Shown here: positions 1 to 25,356 of the stretch, one piece after another
How positions within the stretch are numbered: the first letter of the stretch is position 1
Layout of the letters: every line of letters starts with the position of its first letter
NCBI GenBank assembly: GCA_949752745.1
Contig: OX457031.1
Span: 3,060,614-3,124,613, forward strand
Origin: Protula sp. h YS-2021
Taxonomy: Eukaryota > Annelida > Polychaeta > Sabellida > Serpulidae
Direction of reading: 5' to 3'
Length of the DNA stretch: 64,000 bases
The notes under the pieces: generated by a model
What the model was told of the DNA's origin: nothing
Seen by the model: only the letters and a program-made list of their open reading frames with translations
Databases searched by the model: none
Translations under genes and position numbers: made by a program

Positions 1-1409
1 AAAAACATAAATAGTGATATTTTCTATAAAAATGACATTAACTAAAAACTTAAATAGCCACTGTTAAGATACTCCCTATTGCTATATTCTCGCAAATATT
101 TTAAGTGTTTTCGAAAGACGTTTGATTTAATGTTAAACACATGCATGTTTAAGGCAACATTGCATAAGCCTTTGGAGTTATTCAATACTGCCATTCATTC
201 TTTGATTTAGCTCAATATTTATTTTTTTTAGATTTAATTTCACAGCATAAGCTGTGTAGTGATACGCGCTTATCCTTCTTTGTTAACACATAAAACAGAT
301 GTGGGGCATTACATAACTTAGTGCAAAGATATAGATCTTTCAGAGTAATATTTGCAAATTATATATTCATTGTGTATCGTTTTGTGAACCTGGTATCGTT
401 TTAGTTCCTATGTGTGCTGCTCGGTGCATATGTACCTATCATTCTATGCACCTGTGTGTACCGTTTCGTGCATCTGTGTGCATTTTTCTGTGCACCTGCG
501 CTCCACGTTTTCACTTACATTATGCCATATATAAACTAGAGAAATTGCTTGACAAAGGATTATTTTTCACAATTTTGGTGAGAAATTTCATTTTATAAGA
601 ATCCGAGATCATAACTTTGAGTAAGTTTAGCCACCGATTCACGAAATCAGTGGTGTATATATTTAAATGGTGTCATCGAGATTGCCCTCATTGCTTTGAG
701 TTTGATTTTTAAAAGGAAGCATAAAATACCGCATTCGGTAACGCTAATAATAACGTATTTAGTATTTACCTACCACAATAAAGAGTTGAGATTGTCACGA
801 GAATCCACAATTTTGCTTTTAAAATAATTCCCATTTCTGTTTTTATTTTAAATCTACTGTTGCAAAAGCTTAAAGCTAACGTTGGCATATGTCCACTGTA
901 GGAAATTCATTGTTACATAGAAAAATGTGCAACTTCCTTGTAGTTTGCAACCCACATCGTTATGCACGAACTTGAGCCCTTCTGTTAATGCAGTGCTAAA
1001 AGTGTGTACTTGACAACTTATTTCAACGTAGTGCAGAAAATGTGTATTTTGTACTGTCTTTGTACGCATCACTGAAAGTGCGCACTTAGCGACTGAACGT
1101 ACTTAGCGACTGAACTACACAGTACTGAACGTGTGTTCTTAACACGTATTTCTACACCGTTTTTAAAGTGTGTACCCAGCGTCTTTTAGGCAGTAAAGTG
1201 TATATGTGCTTAAGACGTCTTTCTTCGTAGTTCTACCATATTTCTATGCAGAACAAAGCATGTACTTAACAAAGATTTTTTACGCAATATAGTATTCAAT
1301 TCTTATTCCTACAGAGATTCAATGTTTACATTTATAGGGCTTGTCCTCCAGGCGCCACCTGAGCATTAGGTGTTGTTAGTGCATTAGGTATTTTAGCAAG
1401 GTAGGAGCC

Positions 1410-1690
1410 TTCACTCCCTTTCTCTCACCCTCTTTGTCTTTCTGTCTTTCTCACTCTCTTCCTTTCAATCTCTCTCTCTCTAACTTTCTCTGACATAAAC
1501 ACACTCTTTCTAGCACACATACACTTCTCTCTACCTCCTCCATCTATCCCTCTCCTTTTCACTGTCTCTACACTATATTTCCAATTGCTCTCTGTCTCTG
1601 TTTGTCTCTTTCTTCTTTTCTTTCTTTCTCTCTTTCCCTCTCTCTCTGTATCCCTCCTTTTCTCTTTCTGTCTATCACACACATTCTTAG
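1410..1690 (+). repeat. CT-rich low-complexity tract
   Basis: Degenerate CTCTCT/CTTTCT pyrimidine tract. The matching position in copy B (12775-13510) is a much longer version. ORFs crossing it are Ser/Leu-rich or Arg/Glu-rich artefacts. Confidence 0.85.
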
Positions 1691-2169
1691 AGATATACAC
1701 CATCTCAACCTTCTCTTCACCAAGTAAAACCTGTAACTGCTACTATAATCACAATACAAAATTTAATATCAGAAAAGATTAAATAATTCATACCTAATTT
1801 GATGGTAAAACAGTCGAAAATTAATTTCCTGGATGAAGATAGACAGAGAGAGAGAGAAACAGAGAGAGAGAAAAAGATAAAAAATAAACAGAGAGAAGGG
1901 GCTGTTTTAAGTAATTTAGGACTGTGTTTGTATGATAAAGAGGGTTTCAGCTTTTTCAGGCTGGAAAAGAGGACAGCGGTTATAAACGCAATTGCCCACC
2001 AGAAACATTACTTTTACACGCTTTTTGGTTGCAAATGGATTTAATGCCTCACTCCTAAGCAATGCATTGCTTTAGCAATTTTTTTGCACTGTTTTTCTTT
2101 TTTTCTTAGTATTTTTATTTGTTTTGTTTTGTGGGCAGTCCAGATCTAACCGATTCATTATTTTACATC

Positions 2170-2410
2170 TTTTTTATTTATATGTATAAGTAAAGCAAAC
2201 AGGGTTGCTGTGATTTGAGCTTCATCTCTTAGCAATGCATTACTTTTACAACGTTTATATTTATTTATCTATTCACCAAGTAAGGCAAAGATAGTGGCTG
2301 TGACTGGAGTCTCACCTATAAACAACACACTTTAGCATGGTTTTATTTATTTATTTATTCGTTTATTTCTTTATTTAGCAAGTATGTCGAAGAGGGTGGC
2401 TGTGATTGGA
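2170..2410 (+). repeat. Tandem copies of the FMO exon 1 start (copy A)
   Basis: About 95-bp units each hold a degraded version of the exon 1 start. Near 2190 there is GGGTTGCTGTGATTTGAG, near 2290 AGTGGCTGTGACTGGAG, and at 2396 the intact AGGGTGGCTGTGATTGGAG. Each is preceded by a TTTATTTATTTA stretch and followed by a variant of AGCAATGCATTAC or AACAACACA. Only the last unit continues into a full exon. Confidence 0.75.
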
Positions 2411-2516
2411 GCGGGTGCTTCCGGTTTAACGGCAACAAATGCATGCCTGGAGGAAGGACTTGAGGCCGTGATCTTTGAGTGCACTCTTACCATTGGTGGG
2501 TTATGGAACTTTACAG
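2384..2516 (+). pseudogene. FMO first exon, duplicate A (orphan or alternative exon)
   Basis: A 133-bp open first exon starting at ATG 2384, nearly identical to FMO exon 1 at 14064. It encodes the FAD dinucleotide-binding GAGASG motif and ends in GLWNFT plus one base (phase 1), followed by a GTGCGA donor at 2517. In the conserved FER segment after the second beta strand the Arg is replaced by Cys. No matching exon 2 is visible between here and 14063. It could be spliced to exon 2 at 15731, where phase is compatible, or be a leftover of an incomplete tandem duplication. I consider the leftover more likely, but an alternative first exon is not excluded. Confidence 0.65.
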
Positions 2517-3125
2517 GTGCGAGAAGTATACTGCAATTTTTGCTGGGTAGGTCCTGAGTGAGTGTGGGTGTACACATGTCACATGTACATAATTTATGAC
2601 ATGTCTGGTGAGCCCATGTCATAAATTAGAATATCACCTCATTGTCTTAAGATCCATTAATGAGTACACATGCACTAATGGTAATCACTTGTAAACCATT
2701 TTACAATTTTACGATACGCTCCTTTATAGGACACGGAGATCTGCAAAAGCCATAACCTTTTGAGAGATAATCACCCATTTCAATGATCTTATCTGTAATT
2801 AAACCCTATTTGTGCCGAAAATTATTCATTTCTTTTCTGTTACTGACATAGAAACTCTCGTCTCAGTGTATAATAATAATAATACGGTCAGTATCCTTAA
2901 ATGTTTTAACGCACATTAATAACTATTTTATTAATGGTACAGGAGCTTTGACATAAGAACCTAATCTTCATATCAAATAATAAAGGGCCACTCTTTATGG
3001 AAATATCCAAACCAACTGTTGTCAACAGATTTTGAAACGTCAGGACATAAACAATATCAGGCTTTTATTTTATAGTCTAGCATGAGGTTGGGAATACTTC
3101 GACGGTAAAAGTTCTTTATTTTTTT

Positions 3126-5266
<2,141 letters not shown>

Positions 5267-5466
5267 GTGCATAATGCGCATGACTGAACACAATACTGAA
5301 AATGTTCAGACAGTTACATAGAAATTCGTGAACGCCTATGAAGCGATCTGAAAGTCAGGCATTGCGAGTCGTGACGTCACGTAAGCACCAGGTGTGGCGC
5401 TGGAAGTAAACAGCTGCGGCGTAGTGTCGAAAGCTGATCCTCCGTACGGTATCAGTCGGTCCTCTG

Positions 5467-5498
5467 CAAATATATATATATATATATATATAACTTGC

Positions 5499-5534
<36 letters not shown>

Positions 5535-5545
5535 CTTGCGAAAGG
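5467..5545. repeat. Two (TA)n tracts joined by ACTTGCGA units
   Basis: TA tracts at about 5467-5491 and 5503-5533, each followed by the same ACTTGCGAA sequence. It is a compound tandem repeat. Confidence 0.85.
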
Positions 5546-5628
5546 TGAAAAAAATGGTGTCTTTTTTTAATTAGAATATCAGTGTCCTATTCTAATGTTC
5601 CAATTCTATAAAGGATGTAAACACTTAC

Positions 5629-5742
5629 CTGTGTGACACTTGGTTCTACCAAATCCGAGAGGGCACGCACATTCGAATGAACCTTGCAGTTCAGAGTACG
5701 TTCCGCCATTTTCACATAGCGCTGAGTTGCAATAATCAATAC
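5629..5742 (-). CDS. Single EGF-like domain exon
   Basis: On the minus strand a CTAG acceptor precedes a 114-bp open segment (38 codons), which ends before a GTAAGT donor. It encodes one EGF-like module with six cysteines in the usual order: DYC, ALCENGG, FECACPLGF, TKCH. Both boundaries fall after the first codon base (phase 1-1), the classic symmetrical EGF exon. EGF modules mediate extracellular protein contacts. No partner exon is recognisable within several kilobases on this strand, so it may belong to a gene with long introns or be a shuffled or orphan exon. The host protein cannot be named. Confidence 0.65.
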
Positions 5743-7065
5743 CTAGCGGGGGGACGACCCATTGAAATATAACGTGTAAATTATGGTCTGCAAAATACAC
5801 GGCTTAGAGGATTCAAAATATATGGGTAACTATGGAATTTATCAATATTTTTATGTCGTTGATTGAGAGCACATTATATTAAACAGCATACAATTAAAAA
5901 TCCAACATGGTGGCCAATGAGTCAAGGTCAAAATAACAATAACGTAATCCTACCCATTACGTTGGGTAATTTATATACCAGATATCATAGGAAACGGATT
6001 ATCAGGGTGGGCTTAACGGCATGCTACGGACGGACGGACAACACCGAAATCTGCAGTCCCACTCCTGGACTAAAAACTGAGTTGGTAACTAAAGCCACAG
6101 CAGAATTCTGACAAATGTGGTTGAAGAAGGTTGGACCGATAAAGTGGAGGGGCAGGGTGAATTTGCGGATCGTTTAAGTGTTCAAACTATTTTCTCCTTA
6201 AAATTTGACAGATTAATTGAATACTTATCAGCAGTTTTCATAAGTCACAGGAAATTTCTGTATAAGATTTATTCTGTGTAAGTTTAAGCCAGGAAGCATC
6301 TTTGTGAGTAAAACTACGGGCTGCATCCCATATCTGAAATACACACAATCCATCTGCAACCGTAATTTGGAGTTCATCTGTTATGAACCTTCTCCAAATC
6401 TATGGGCCTCCTCATTTATGAGGGCCTTTTGAAACATGACGGATGCTAAGTCCATCTCACCTCGGAGATGATCCTAACTTAGAGGTGATCGTATTCACAG
6501 GCATAACTGTATACATATATGGATAAGATCAGAGATGGTAATAACATTTATACACCACTATTAAAGCCGGAGGACAAATAAAAAAGAAACTACATATAAA
6601 TACTACATATAACCAGAAAGTATTTCTTCCAGTTTTCTGTCAAATTTGCTGAAAATGGGCTCTAGCAAAATATTTCGTTATATATCCTACTTTGCTGGAC
6701 CCGTCAGGGTGTAATATCCCTGACTGGTTGATAGTCATACACAGTACACTGCCGAACCCTCCACAGTGTGATAGCGTGACTGGTTGTTATTCACACACAG
6801 TACACTTCATCGCACCCTCAACAGTGTGATATCGTGATTGGTTGGTATTCACAGAAAGAAAACGTCACCGGGTGAGATATCGCTGACTGGGTAGTGTCCC
6901 ACAAACAGTACACTCACTCACCATGAACACCGACACAATGTCACGCACTTTAATTACTTGTCAAAATAACGTTGATTCATTGTCAGCATAATCAACAACG
7001 TTTGTTCTGAAATACGCCCATTGTTTGATTTTTCTGTGACATAACATTAAACAACATAATATTGT
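5743..7065. other. Intergenic, no gene recognised
   Basis: AT-rich sequence without a convincing exon. Around 6720-6920 a degenerate repeat recurs three or four times (variants of CAGTGTGATATCGTGACTGGTTG followed by TATTCACACACAGTACAC). Confidence 0.5.
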
Positions 7066-7494
7066 CAAGAAACATAAATCGTTTTATTATTTAAATGACA
7101 TTAAGTAAAAACTAAACGGGCTTTCGTTAAACCTTCACTCTAATGTTGGGTTATTGGCGTGGACGAAAAAAAATCTGATCGTTATCGTTGAATAAATATT
7201 CTTGCAACTATTTGTCTCCTTTTCGAAAGACGGAATGTTTGATTTAGTAGTAAAAACATATGCAAGGCAGCATTACACAAGCTTTTGCAATGCTTCAATA
7301 TTAACATTCACTCTTCGGATTTTAGCTCTCATATTTATTTTGCTAGATTTAATGTCAGAGCATAAGATTGTAGAAGTACGGGCTTATTCTTCTTTATTAA
7401 TGCACATTGACAAACACAGCTTTAGGCATTACCTAAATTAGTGCAAAGCTATACATCATTCAGGGTATTATTTGCAAACTGCATATTCATTACA

Positions 7495-7835
7495 GGCATA
7501 TGTGTGTATCGTCCTGTACACCTGCGTGTACAGTATGCATCGTGATATGCACCTGCATATATCGTTCTATTAACCTCTGTGTAAAAAAAGTATGCATCTT
7601 CGTGGGGACCTGTCTGTGTCGTTCTGTGTACCTATGTGTAAGGTATGTATCATTCTGTACACTTGTGTGTATCGTTCTATGTACCTGTGTATAAAGTATG
7701 CATCGATTTGGGAATTGCGTGTATCCTTCTATGTACCTATGTGTACAGGATGCATTGTTCTGTGAACCTGCGCTTATCGTTCTATGTACCTATGTATCCA
7801 GTATGCATCGTCCTGTGCACCTGCGCAGGTCTTTT
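7495..7835 (+). repeat. Minisatellite, unit about 30-45 bp
   Basis: Degenerate tandem units built on CGTTCTATGTACCTGTGTGTA and a GTATGCATCG spacer. Copy A carries a shorter version at about 410-525. Confidence 0.8.
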
Positions 7836-8321
7836 TCACTTATATTATGCCATATATTACAGCTACTGCAACTAGAGAAAATGATTGACAAAATAATTTT
7901 TGACAAAATTTTGTGAGAAATGTGATTGTAAAAATTTGTGAGATGCAAATTTTGTGCTCAAAAAGGTAAGTTAAGCCATTGGTTAACTAAATCAGTAGCG
8001 TATATATGTCACTACTCTCGCCGACAGTGTCCTCGCTGCTTAGAGTTTGATTTAGAAAGGAAACATAACATACCGCATTCACTAACGTCAATAACATTGT
8101 ATTAAAATTTTACTTAATGCAATAAAGTGTGGTGGTTGCAACAAGAATCCGCAGTTTTGTTCTTAACATACTTCTCATTTATTACTATATTTTAAACCTG
8201 TAGATGTGAAAGTGTAAAGCTAGCATTGGCATATCTAGGAAATTTATTATTTAATAGAGATATATGAAGCTTCAAGACTGTTTCCTTCCTTGTTCTAGTT
8301 TATAGGGCCTTCGGTGAGAAC

Positions 8322-9176
8322 AGGCGGTCTCCCCCCTGGCGCTTTCCCCCCCCGGCGGTTTCCCACCGGCGATTTCCCACCTGGCGGTCTCCCCCCCCCC
8401 TAGGCGGTCTCCCCCCTGTCCTTCTCCCCCCCCCCCCCACGGCAAATTTTTTTTAAACTTACATCAGCAAAATTCTACATTTCACTCCTTTTTTTCCTTC
8501 TCCCCTCTCAAACTTGCTTTCCTTATTGGTGTATGAAGACCAAAGGGTTATTGATGTTTCTTTAATCTGTTTGATTAAGTGATTGATATATTGAATTTTT
8601 GACCGAATCAATGAAATGTCGGATCTAGTGTTATGCTCATTACAGGCACAAGAATTGCAATTGTGTATTAGTCTTCACCGCCAGAGTAGGCTACTGATGA
8701 TGATCTATTAAGTAGTTTGTTTTATTTATGGATATCAGATTTGCGTCCGGAGAACGTAAATGGTTGTATAAAAGCTCACCAAAAAGTAGCCAAATTATCA
8801 CATCAAGATGGAATTCATTACGACCACACGAGGAAAGCAGCAAGGTGGTGACACAGTAAAGCTGGTGATCTGTAGATTAAATTTCGTGATCACATTTGAA
8901 AGATCAGTTTACAATAAGTGTTTGATTGTAATTTCGTAATTGGATTTTCAAGCAGATTAACTTCCTAGTGATAATTATGTAAAAGTAGATGAAAGGTGAG
9001 GTTGAAAATTAAAAAAAGGAATGAAATGTCCAAGTTTTGCTGATTTAAGTTTTACTATCTAAAAAAATCTGCCATGGGGGGGGGGGGAGAAGAATGGGGG
9101 GAGTCAGCCTACGGGGGGAGATCGCCAGGGGGGAGTTGGTAGGGGGAGTCCGCCGGGGGGGAGACCGCCTAGACCC
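8322..9176. mobile_element. Non-autonomous insertion with long inverted ends
   Basis: The left end starts AGGCGGTCTCCCCCC and continues for about 135 bp as short GGCGGT-TCCCCC units. The right end is the inverted counterpart, finishing GGGGGGAGACCGCCT. Both inner edges read into related sequence (ACGGCAAATTTTTTT on the left; complement of ATGGCAGATTTTTTTAG on the right). Flanking direct repeats CCTTCGGTGAGAAC (8308-8321) and CCTTCGGTATGAAC (9177-9190) match at 12 of 14 bases and look like a target-site duplication. Copy A has one uninterrupted version of the site (about 955-975). There is no coding capacity. The superfamily is not assignable. Confidence 0.65.
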
Positions 9177-9190
9177 CCTTCGGTATGAAC

Positions 9191-10318
9191 GAGCTTGGAC
9201 TCTTCTATTGAATGAATATTTGCTTTAACGATATGAATCCAATAAATTCATTCTTTATGGTAATTGAATTAACTTAAATGTGCGCGAGGTATTTCACTGA
9301 TGGACAGAAAATGGATTTATTTTTTTCTCCCACTTGTATACTTTATTTAGAAATTCTCTGTTTTTTTTTTCAGATATTAATTTTTGTTCAAAAGAACATT
9401 GAAATTTATTTACAGCTTAAAGCAAAATCTCTACAATCAAGAAGGAGACAAAAAAGTAAAACAGAATGAACCTACATAATAGTCGCTGTTTTCTTACTTC
9501 TTCAACATTAAAACACTCTTCTTGATTTCCATGTCCTTAAAATTATGATATGTTAACATTTTCAATTGTAAATAAAGACATATTATCGATTGTTAATTAT
9601 TCTTAGAAATCAATTGAATACCTTAACGAAAATGAAAGATTTTACACGCATTAGTTGGGACATCCTTCTGCCTTCTCCCCCCAATGTTACCCGTTATCAT
9701 TCTATTTGAGAAAATTTATTCTTCCACAAACATCGTATTTACAATTAAAGTTCTTTGTACAACTGCATCGTTTCATAATAAAGAGATAAGCCCCATTGAT
9801 CCTTACAACCTTCAAGTTTACTGTCATCTGCCTTGTCACATTGTCACATCGTAACTCATCTGCCTTGTCACATCGTAGCTCATTTACCTATTTGCAAAAA
9901 AACTTGACAATTGACAGCAGTTCTAAATTCATGCAAAATCTTACCAATTATCCAGATTAGTAACCCACTAAAGATGTAAATTTATTGACCTTTTTAGTAT
10001 TCTGTCCGAAATACGCTGAAAAAAATTGTTCTTTGAAAGGGTTTTTCAGGGAATAAAGTTACGATTTAGAGCACTAATAAAACTGATTAATGACACTCAT
10101 AGCACTTGTTAGTAATACTAATAGAACTCTAGCCATATAGGAAAAACTTTGAAGGGAATTGGAAGAAAAAACTGTGGATCAAAGTTAATTTTTGAAAAAT
10201 GTACGTTCTGACGTGGGAACCTTCTGTCAAGATACATTTTAGCCTAGTATCTTCTCTCCGTGGATCCTGTGTTCCTGGTACTTTATGCTTTTGATACGTT
10301 TCTACCCCTCTACTTTCT
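9191..10318. other. No gene recognised
   Basis: AT-rich sequence within copy B, largely absent from copy A. I see no exon or clear repeat, apart from a short local duplication of 'catctgccttgtcacatcgta' type near 9830-9885. Confidence 0.45.
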
Positions 10319-10682
10319 CACGAGACGCATACTGCTTCCTGTTCAGGAGATGTGTACAATTTATGCCCACTTCCACTGCACGAGAACATACAGTGTTCTG
10401 CCAGGCTCAATGTTCACGAGACGAATGCAGTATATTGCCAGGCTCAATGCTCACGAGACGCATACAGTGTACTGCCAGGCTCAATGTTCACGAAGCGCAT
10501 AGATTCTGTTCCATGTACATGAGACGCATTCAGCGTTCTAACCTGCTCCTTATGCACGAGACGCATACAGTATTATACCAACTTCCTATGCATGAGACAC
10601 AAACAGTGTTCTACACCGTTCCCTGCTCATGCGACGTTTATAGCATTCTTCCCACTTTTATATGGACGGGAGGAATACAGTA
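10319..10682 (+). repeat. Minisatellite, unit about 36-40 bp
   Basis: Roughly nine degenerate units around TTCACGAGACGCATACAGTG followed by a TTCTGCCAGGCTCAA variant. Units diverge toward the 3' end. Confidence 0.85.
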
Positions 10683-12774
10683 TAAATTTTAATCTTATTT
10701 CTTTAGCTTGTCAGACACTGATGGTCTAGTAATTGATATTATATTACACAATATTAAGTTCAGTTTACTCGATTAATTAATCATTGGTCAAAATAGTTAT
10801 GTTTACATATTTACTTGACATAATTTTGAACTTGATTTTATAAGTGCATGGTTTTGCATTATTCAACAAACTGCGTAGGGAGTGCAGTTTATAAGTGAAT
10901 GGTCGTTCCTTTCTTTGAGATGAAATGGTTTTCTTCAATGGGTCTGGGCATATGGAGATTTCGGGATTTTCACAATCGGAGCAGATGTCTAAGTCATGTG
11001 TCTAATGAAGCAGAGCAACTTTTCACCATTTGTGTCGTAAGCGATGAAACAACTATGGAATTCTAAAACAAAATACTCCCGTTTTCAAAACAACACACAG
11101 AAATTCACTTTGAAAGCATTAAATTCCTTGCCCTTCCTCTACATAGCTCATGTTGTCTCCAGCTAGCGCCGTCTGGGCATTAGGTGTTGTTAGTGCATTA
11201 GGTGTTTTTATTGAATTAGTGATTGTAAAGTGCATAGCCGTTGTTAGTGCATTAGGTGTTGTTAGTAAGGTAGGAGTTCTTACTTCGTAAGGTGTTGTTA
11301 GTGCATAAGGTCTTTGTCACGATATTAGCGGGTCCTCGTGTAAGGTGTCGTGTGACTTTCGACGGAGCAAGATTGAAACGTTTTATAATTTCCGAAATTC
11401 CGTTTCCAGTGAAACTGCAGTGGAATTAAACTAATCTCTCATTTGAATGTTTCTTTTTATTTCTCTTATTTTACTCCATCCATAATGACAACTATCCGTG
11501 CACCAGCACCACAAATAACAACTTCCTGTGCACCACTGGGACTCACACCTGACGTGTGGCCTCTATGTTTTCCAAAAACCAACTGCTGCTGGTGCAGCAA
11601 GCGCGTTCCTTAAATACTCGCTGCCAGAACAGCCGCTGCTAATTAAATATGTAACCAATCAAAGAGCTTCCCGCCTAAACTTAGAACCAATAAGAAAATA
11701 GCTGCCCAAAAACATATGTTCCCAGTGACATACGGGCCAAAAGGTGATGTTTTTGGGAAGATCGCGAACTCTACTACAAAAAGGCTTTGTCGGTAATGAT
11801 CTATGATATTTCTAAATAGTTGAAAATTACACGCAAAGTTTGTGCTAGGTAGCACAAAAATTTCACTTGTCTCAAAAACAGACAACATAAAAATTTTTAA
11901 ACACAAAAATACTGCAAGGTGCACAATCTTGGCGCGATCTACACAATGCTACGTGAAACTTGAAATTTCGATATCGACTCGTGGAGATATCCGGTATACT
12001 TGATATATAAGTAAATTTTTGGATGACCCAAAATCTAACAAAACGACATCAAACGAACCTGAAACTAGTTCCGCCGTATTCACTGCATCAAGATCCCCCC
12101 AAATCCTAAACCATTCGCTGCGGTCCTATCAAGCTCTATACAAAAGCAGCACATCAACAAATGCACCCGTACACCCATCAGCCACTTCAAGGGAAACACC
12201 GCACCGAAGGGTGTGGCTCGGCACTCACATGCGTTCCGCATCACAACACACCGTGTAGAGCACAAACAGAATCACCAACACGCTCAGAACACTTAAAACA
12301 CTGAAGACGAAATTCTGACAGCGACAATAACACATGCATGCTCAAAAACTCACTTTTGCGTACTTAAACAGCTAAACATAACCAAAACGACGTAAACTGT
12401 CGAGATATGCCCCAATCCTTGTTGAAAGTGGTGATTAAGCCTTAACACTAAAATCAAACTACATATACATCCGAGAAATGCCGTAACAGGTCCAGAGATA
12501 TTCTGACAGTCTTGCAGTGCATACGGTGTTGGTTAGTCCCATCCTTTGCTGTCAATAAAATATTCAACATCAAACATTGCCAGTAGAGTTTTCAGTCCTT
12601 CATAAACATTTGTTTTTAGCCAAACAAATAAACATGCGTCAAGGTCGTTTGTTGCTTGACAACAAGATAAAAATTATGTAATTACATTCATAGACGCATC
12701 ATGAGAGAGGTCTCCCACACTCCCACACTGACCAAGGTGGCAAGGCATTTGTGTCCGTCGTTCTCAATCTCTCT
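10683..12774. other. No gene recognised
   Basis: Includes a short GTGCATTAGGTGTTGTTA repeat (11170-11310) also present in copy A near 1360. ORFs at 11643-11924 (-) and 12019-12258 (+) show no domain I recognise and no splice or codon support. Confidence 0.45.
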
Positions 12775-12786
12775 GTCCACTCTCAA

Positions 12787-12818
<32 letters not shown>

Positions 12819-12977
12819 GTCTGTCTCTCTCTTTCTCTTTCACTCTCTCGCACATATACACACTGTCTCCCTCTTCCCTCCACTCTCATTTATCTCAATC
12901 TCCACCTCTGTATTCCCCACTTCTCTCTATCGTTGTCTTTCTTTATCACTCTCCACAAACAATCTCCTCTGTCTCTC

Positions 12978-13053
<76 letters not shown>

Positions 13054-13228
13054 AACCCTCTGTCCTTTTCTCTTTCACTCTCTTGCACACATACATTTTC
13101 CATCTTTCCTCTGCTTCTGTCTCCATCCCGGTATCCCCCACTTCTCTCTATCTGTGTCTTTGTCTATCACTCTCCACGACTACTCTCTTTCTCTCTCACT
13201 TTCTCCCCTCTCTCTCTCTCTCTCTCCC

Positions 13229-13279
<51 letters not shown>

Positions 13280-13510
13280 AGCGCTCCCTCCTACTCTTTC
13301 CTGCTGTCTTTCTTTCTTACAACATTTTCTCCCTCTCCCACTCACCCACCTTCTCTCTCACTCTCTTCTCACTCTTCTCTGTCTTCATCACTGTATGTCC
13401 ATTTCTCTTTATATCTCTCTTACTCTCTCACGTTCCCCATCACTCTCTCACTCTCTCCTTTTCTCTCTTTCTCTCTATTCCTCTTGCCCTCTCCCAACTC
13501 TTTCTCTTTC
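12775..13510. repeat. Long CT-rich low-complexity tract
   Basis: About 735 bp of degenerate CTCTCT interspersed with CACTCTC/TTTCTC. It corresponds to 1410-1690 in copy A. Three overlapping Ser/Leu-rich ORFs here are artefacts. Confidence 0.9.
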
Positions 13511-13964
13511 TTTCTATCACACACGCTCTTACACATACACATACCCATACACACCAAGTAAAACCTATAAGTACCATTGACTAGCTTTGCCAACTGCATA
13601 CACAGCAGTTCTGCTTACTTCAAACAGATACAGTATTTGAGATACATTAAGTGCACTTCGTAAGATAAGACAATACAAAGCACTTCAGATATGACTGTAC
13701 ATCTGTATATCATTCTAGTGTTCAAAAACCGTTGCATGTTCTAGCCGATGGATATAATTTCAATAATAGTGTAATAGTAAAAAAGATTAAATAATTCATA
13801 CCTATCTTGTAAGCAAAATTGTCGTAATAAATTTGCGTGGCGAAGAGAGAGAGAGAGAGAGAGATAGGGAGAGAGATTAAATTTGTTTTCTATTTGCGGA
13901 TGCTTTAGATGTAACCGATGCATTACTTTTACACCTCTTTTTATTATTTATTTACTTGTTTGTT

Positions 13965-14063
13965 TAGAGAGTATGGGTAAGCGTTTGGTTGTGATTGGAA
14001 CCTCGCCCTTGAGCAACACATTATATTAACACCGTTTTTTATTTATTTAGTTAGTTAGCAAGC

Positions 14064-14090
<27 letters not shown>
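13965..14090 (+). repeat. Tandem copy of the FMO start (copy B)
   Basis: At 13973 an ATGGGTAAGCGTTTGGTTG segment followed by TGATTGGAAC copies the first nine codons of FMO exon 1 (MAKRVAVIG) and then degenerates. The intact exon follows 91 bp downstream at 14064. Copy A shows the same arrangement. Confidence 0.75.

Positions 14091-25356
<11,266 letters not shown>

Larger units (their letters stand above)
1..3125 (+). repeat. Segmental duplication, copy A
   Basis: This block aligns by eye with about 7066-14945. Shared landmarks in the same order are an AAACATAAAT start with a following ATGACATTAA stretch, a short 'tgtgtacc' minisatellite (410-525), a GCATTAGGTGTTGTTAG motif (1360), a CT-rich tract (1410-1690), an FMO first exon (2384-2516), and an intronic tail ending near CAAAAGTTCTTTATTT (about 3100). 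Homology stops near 3125. Because homology is already present at base 1, the duplication may extend off the left edge. Copy A lacks several insertions found in copy B, so it serves as an empty-site reference. Confidence 0.8.

Noticed and set aside
12701..13580. Ser/Leu-rich ORFs of up to 286 codons
   Set aside because: Products of the CT-rich low-complexity tract; no homology-bearing segment.
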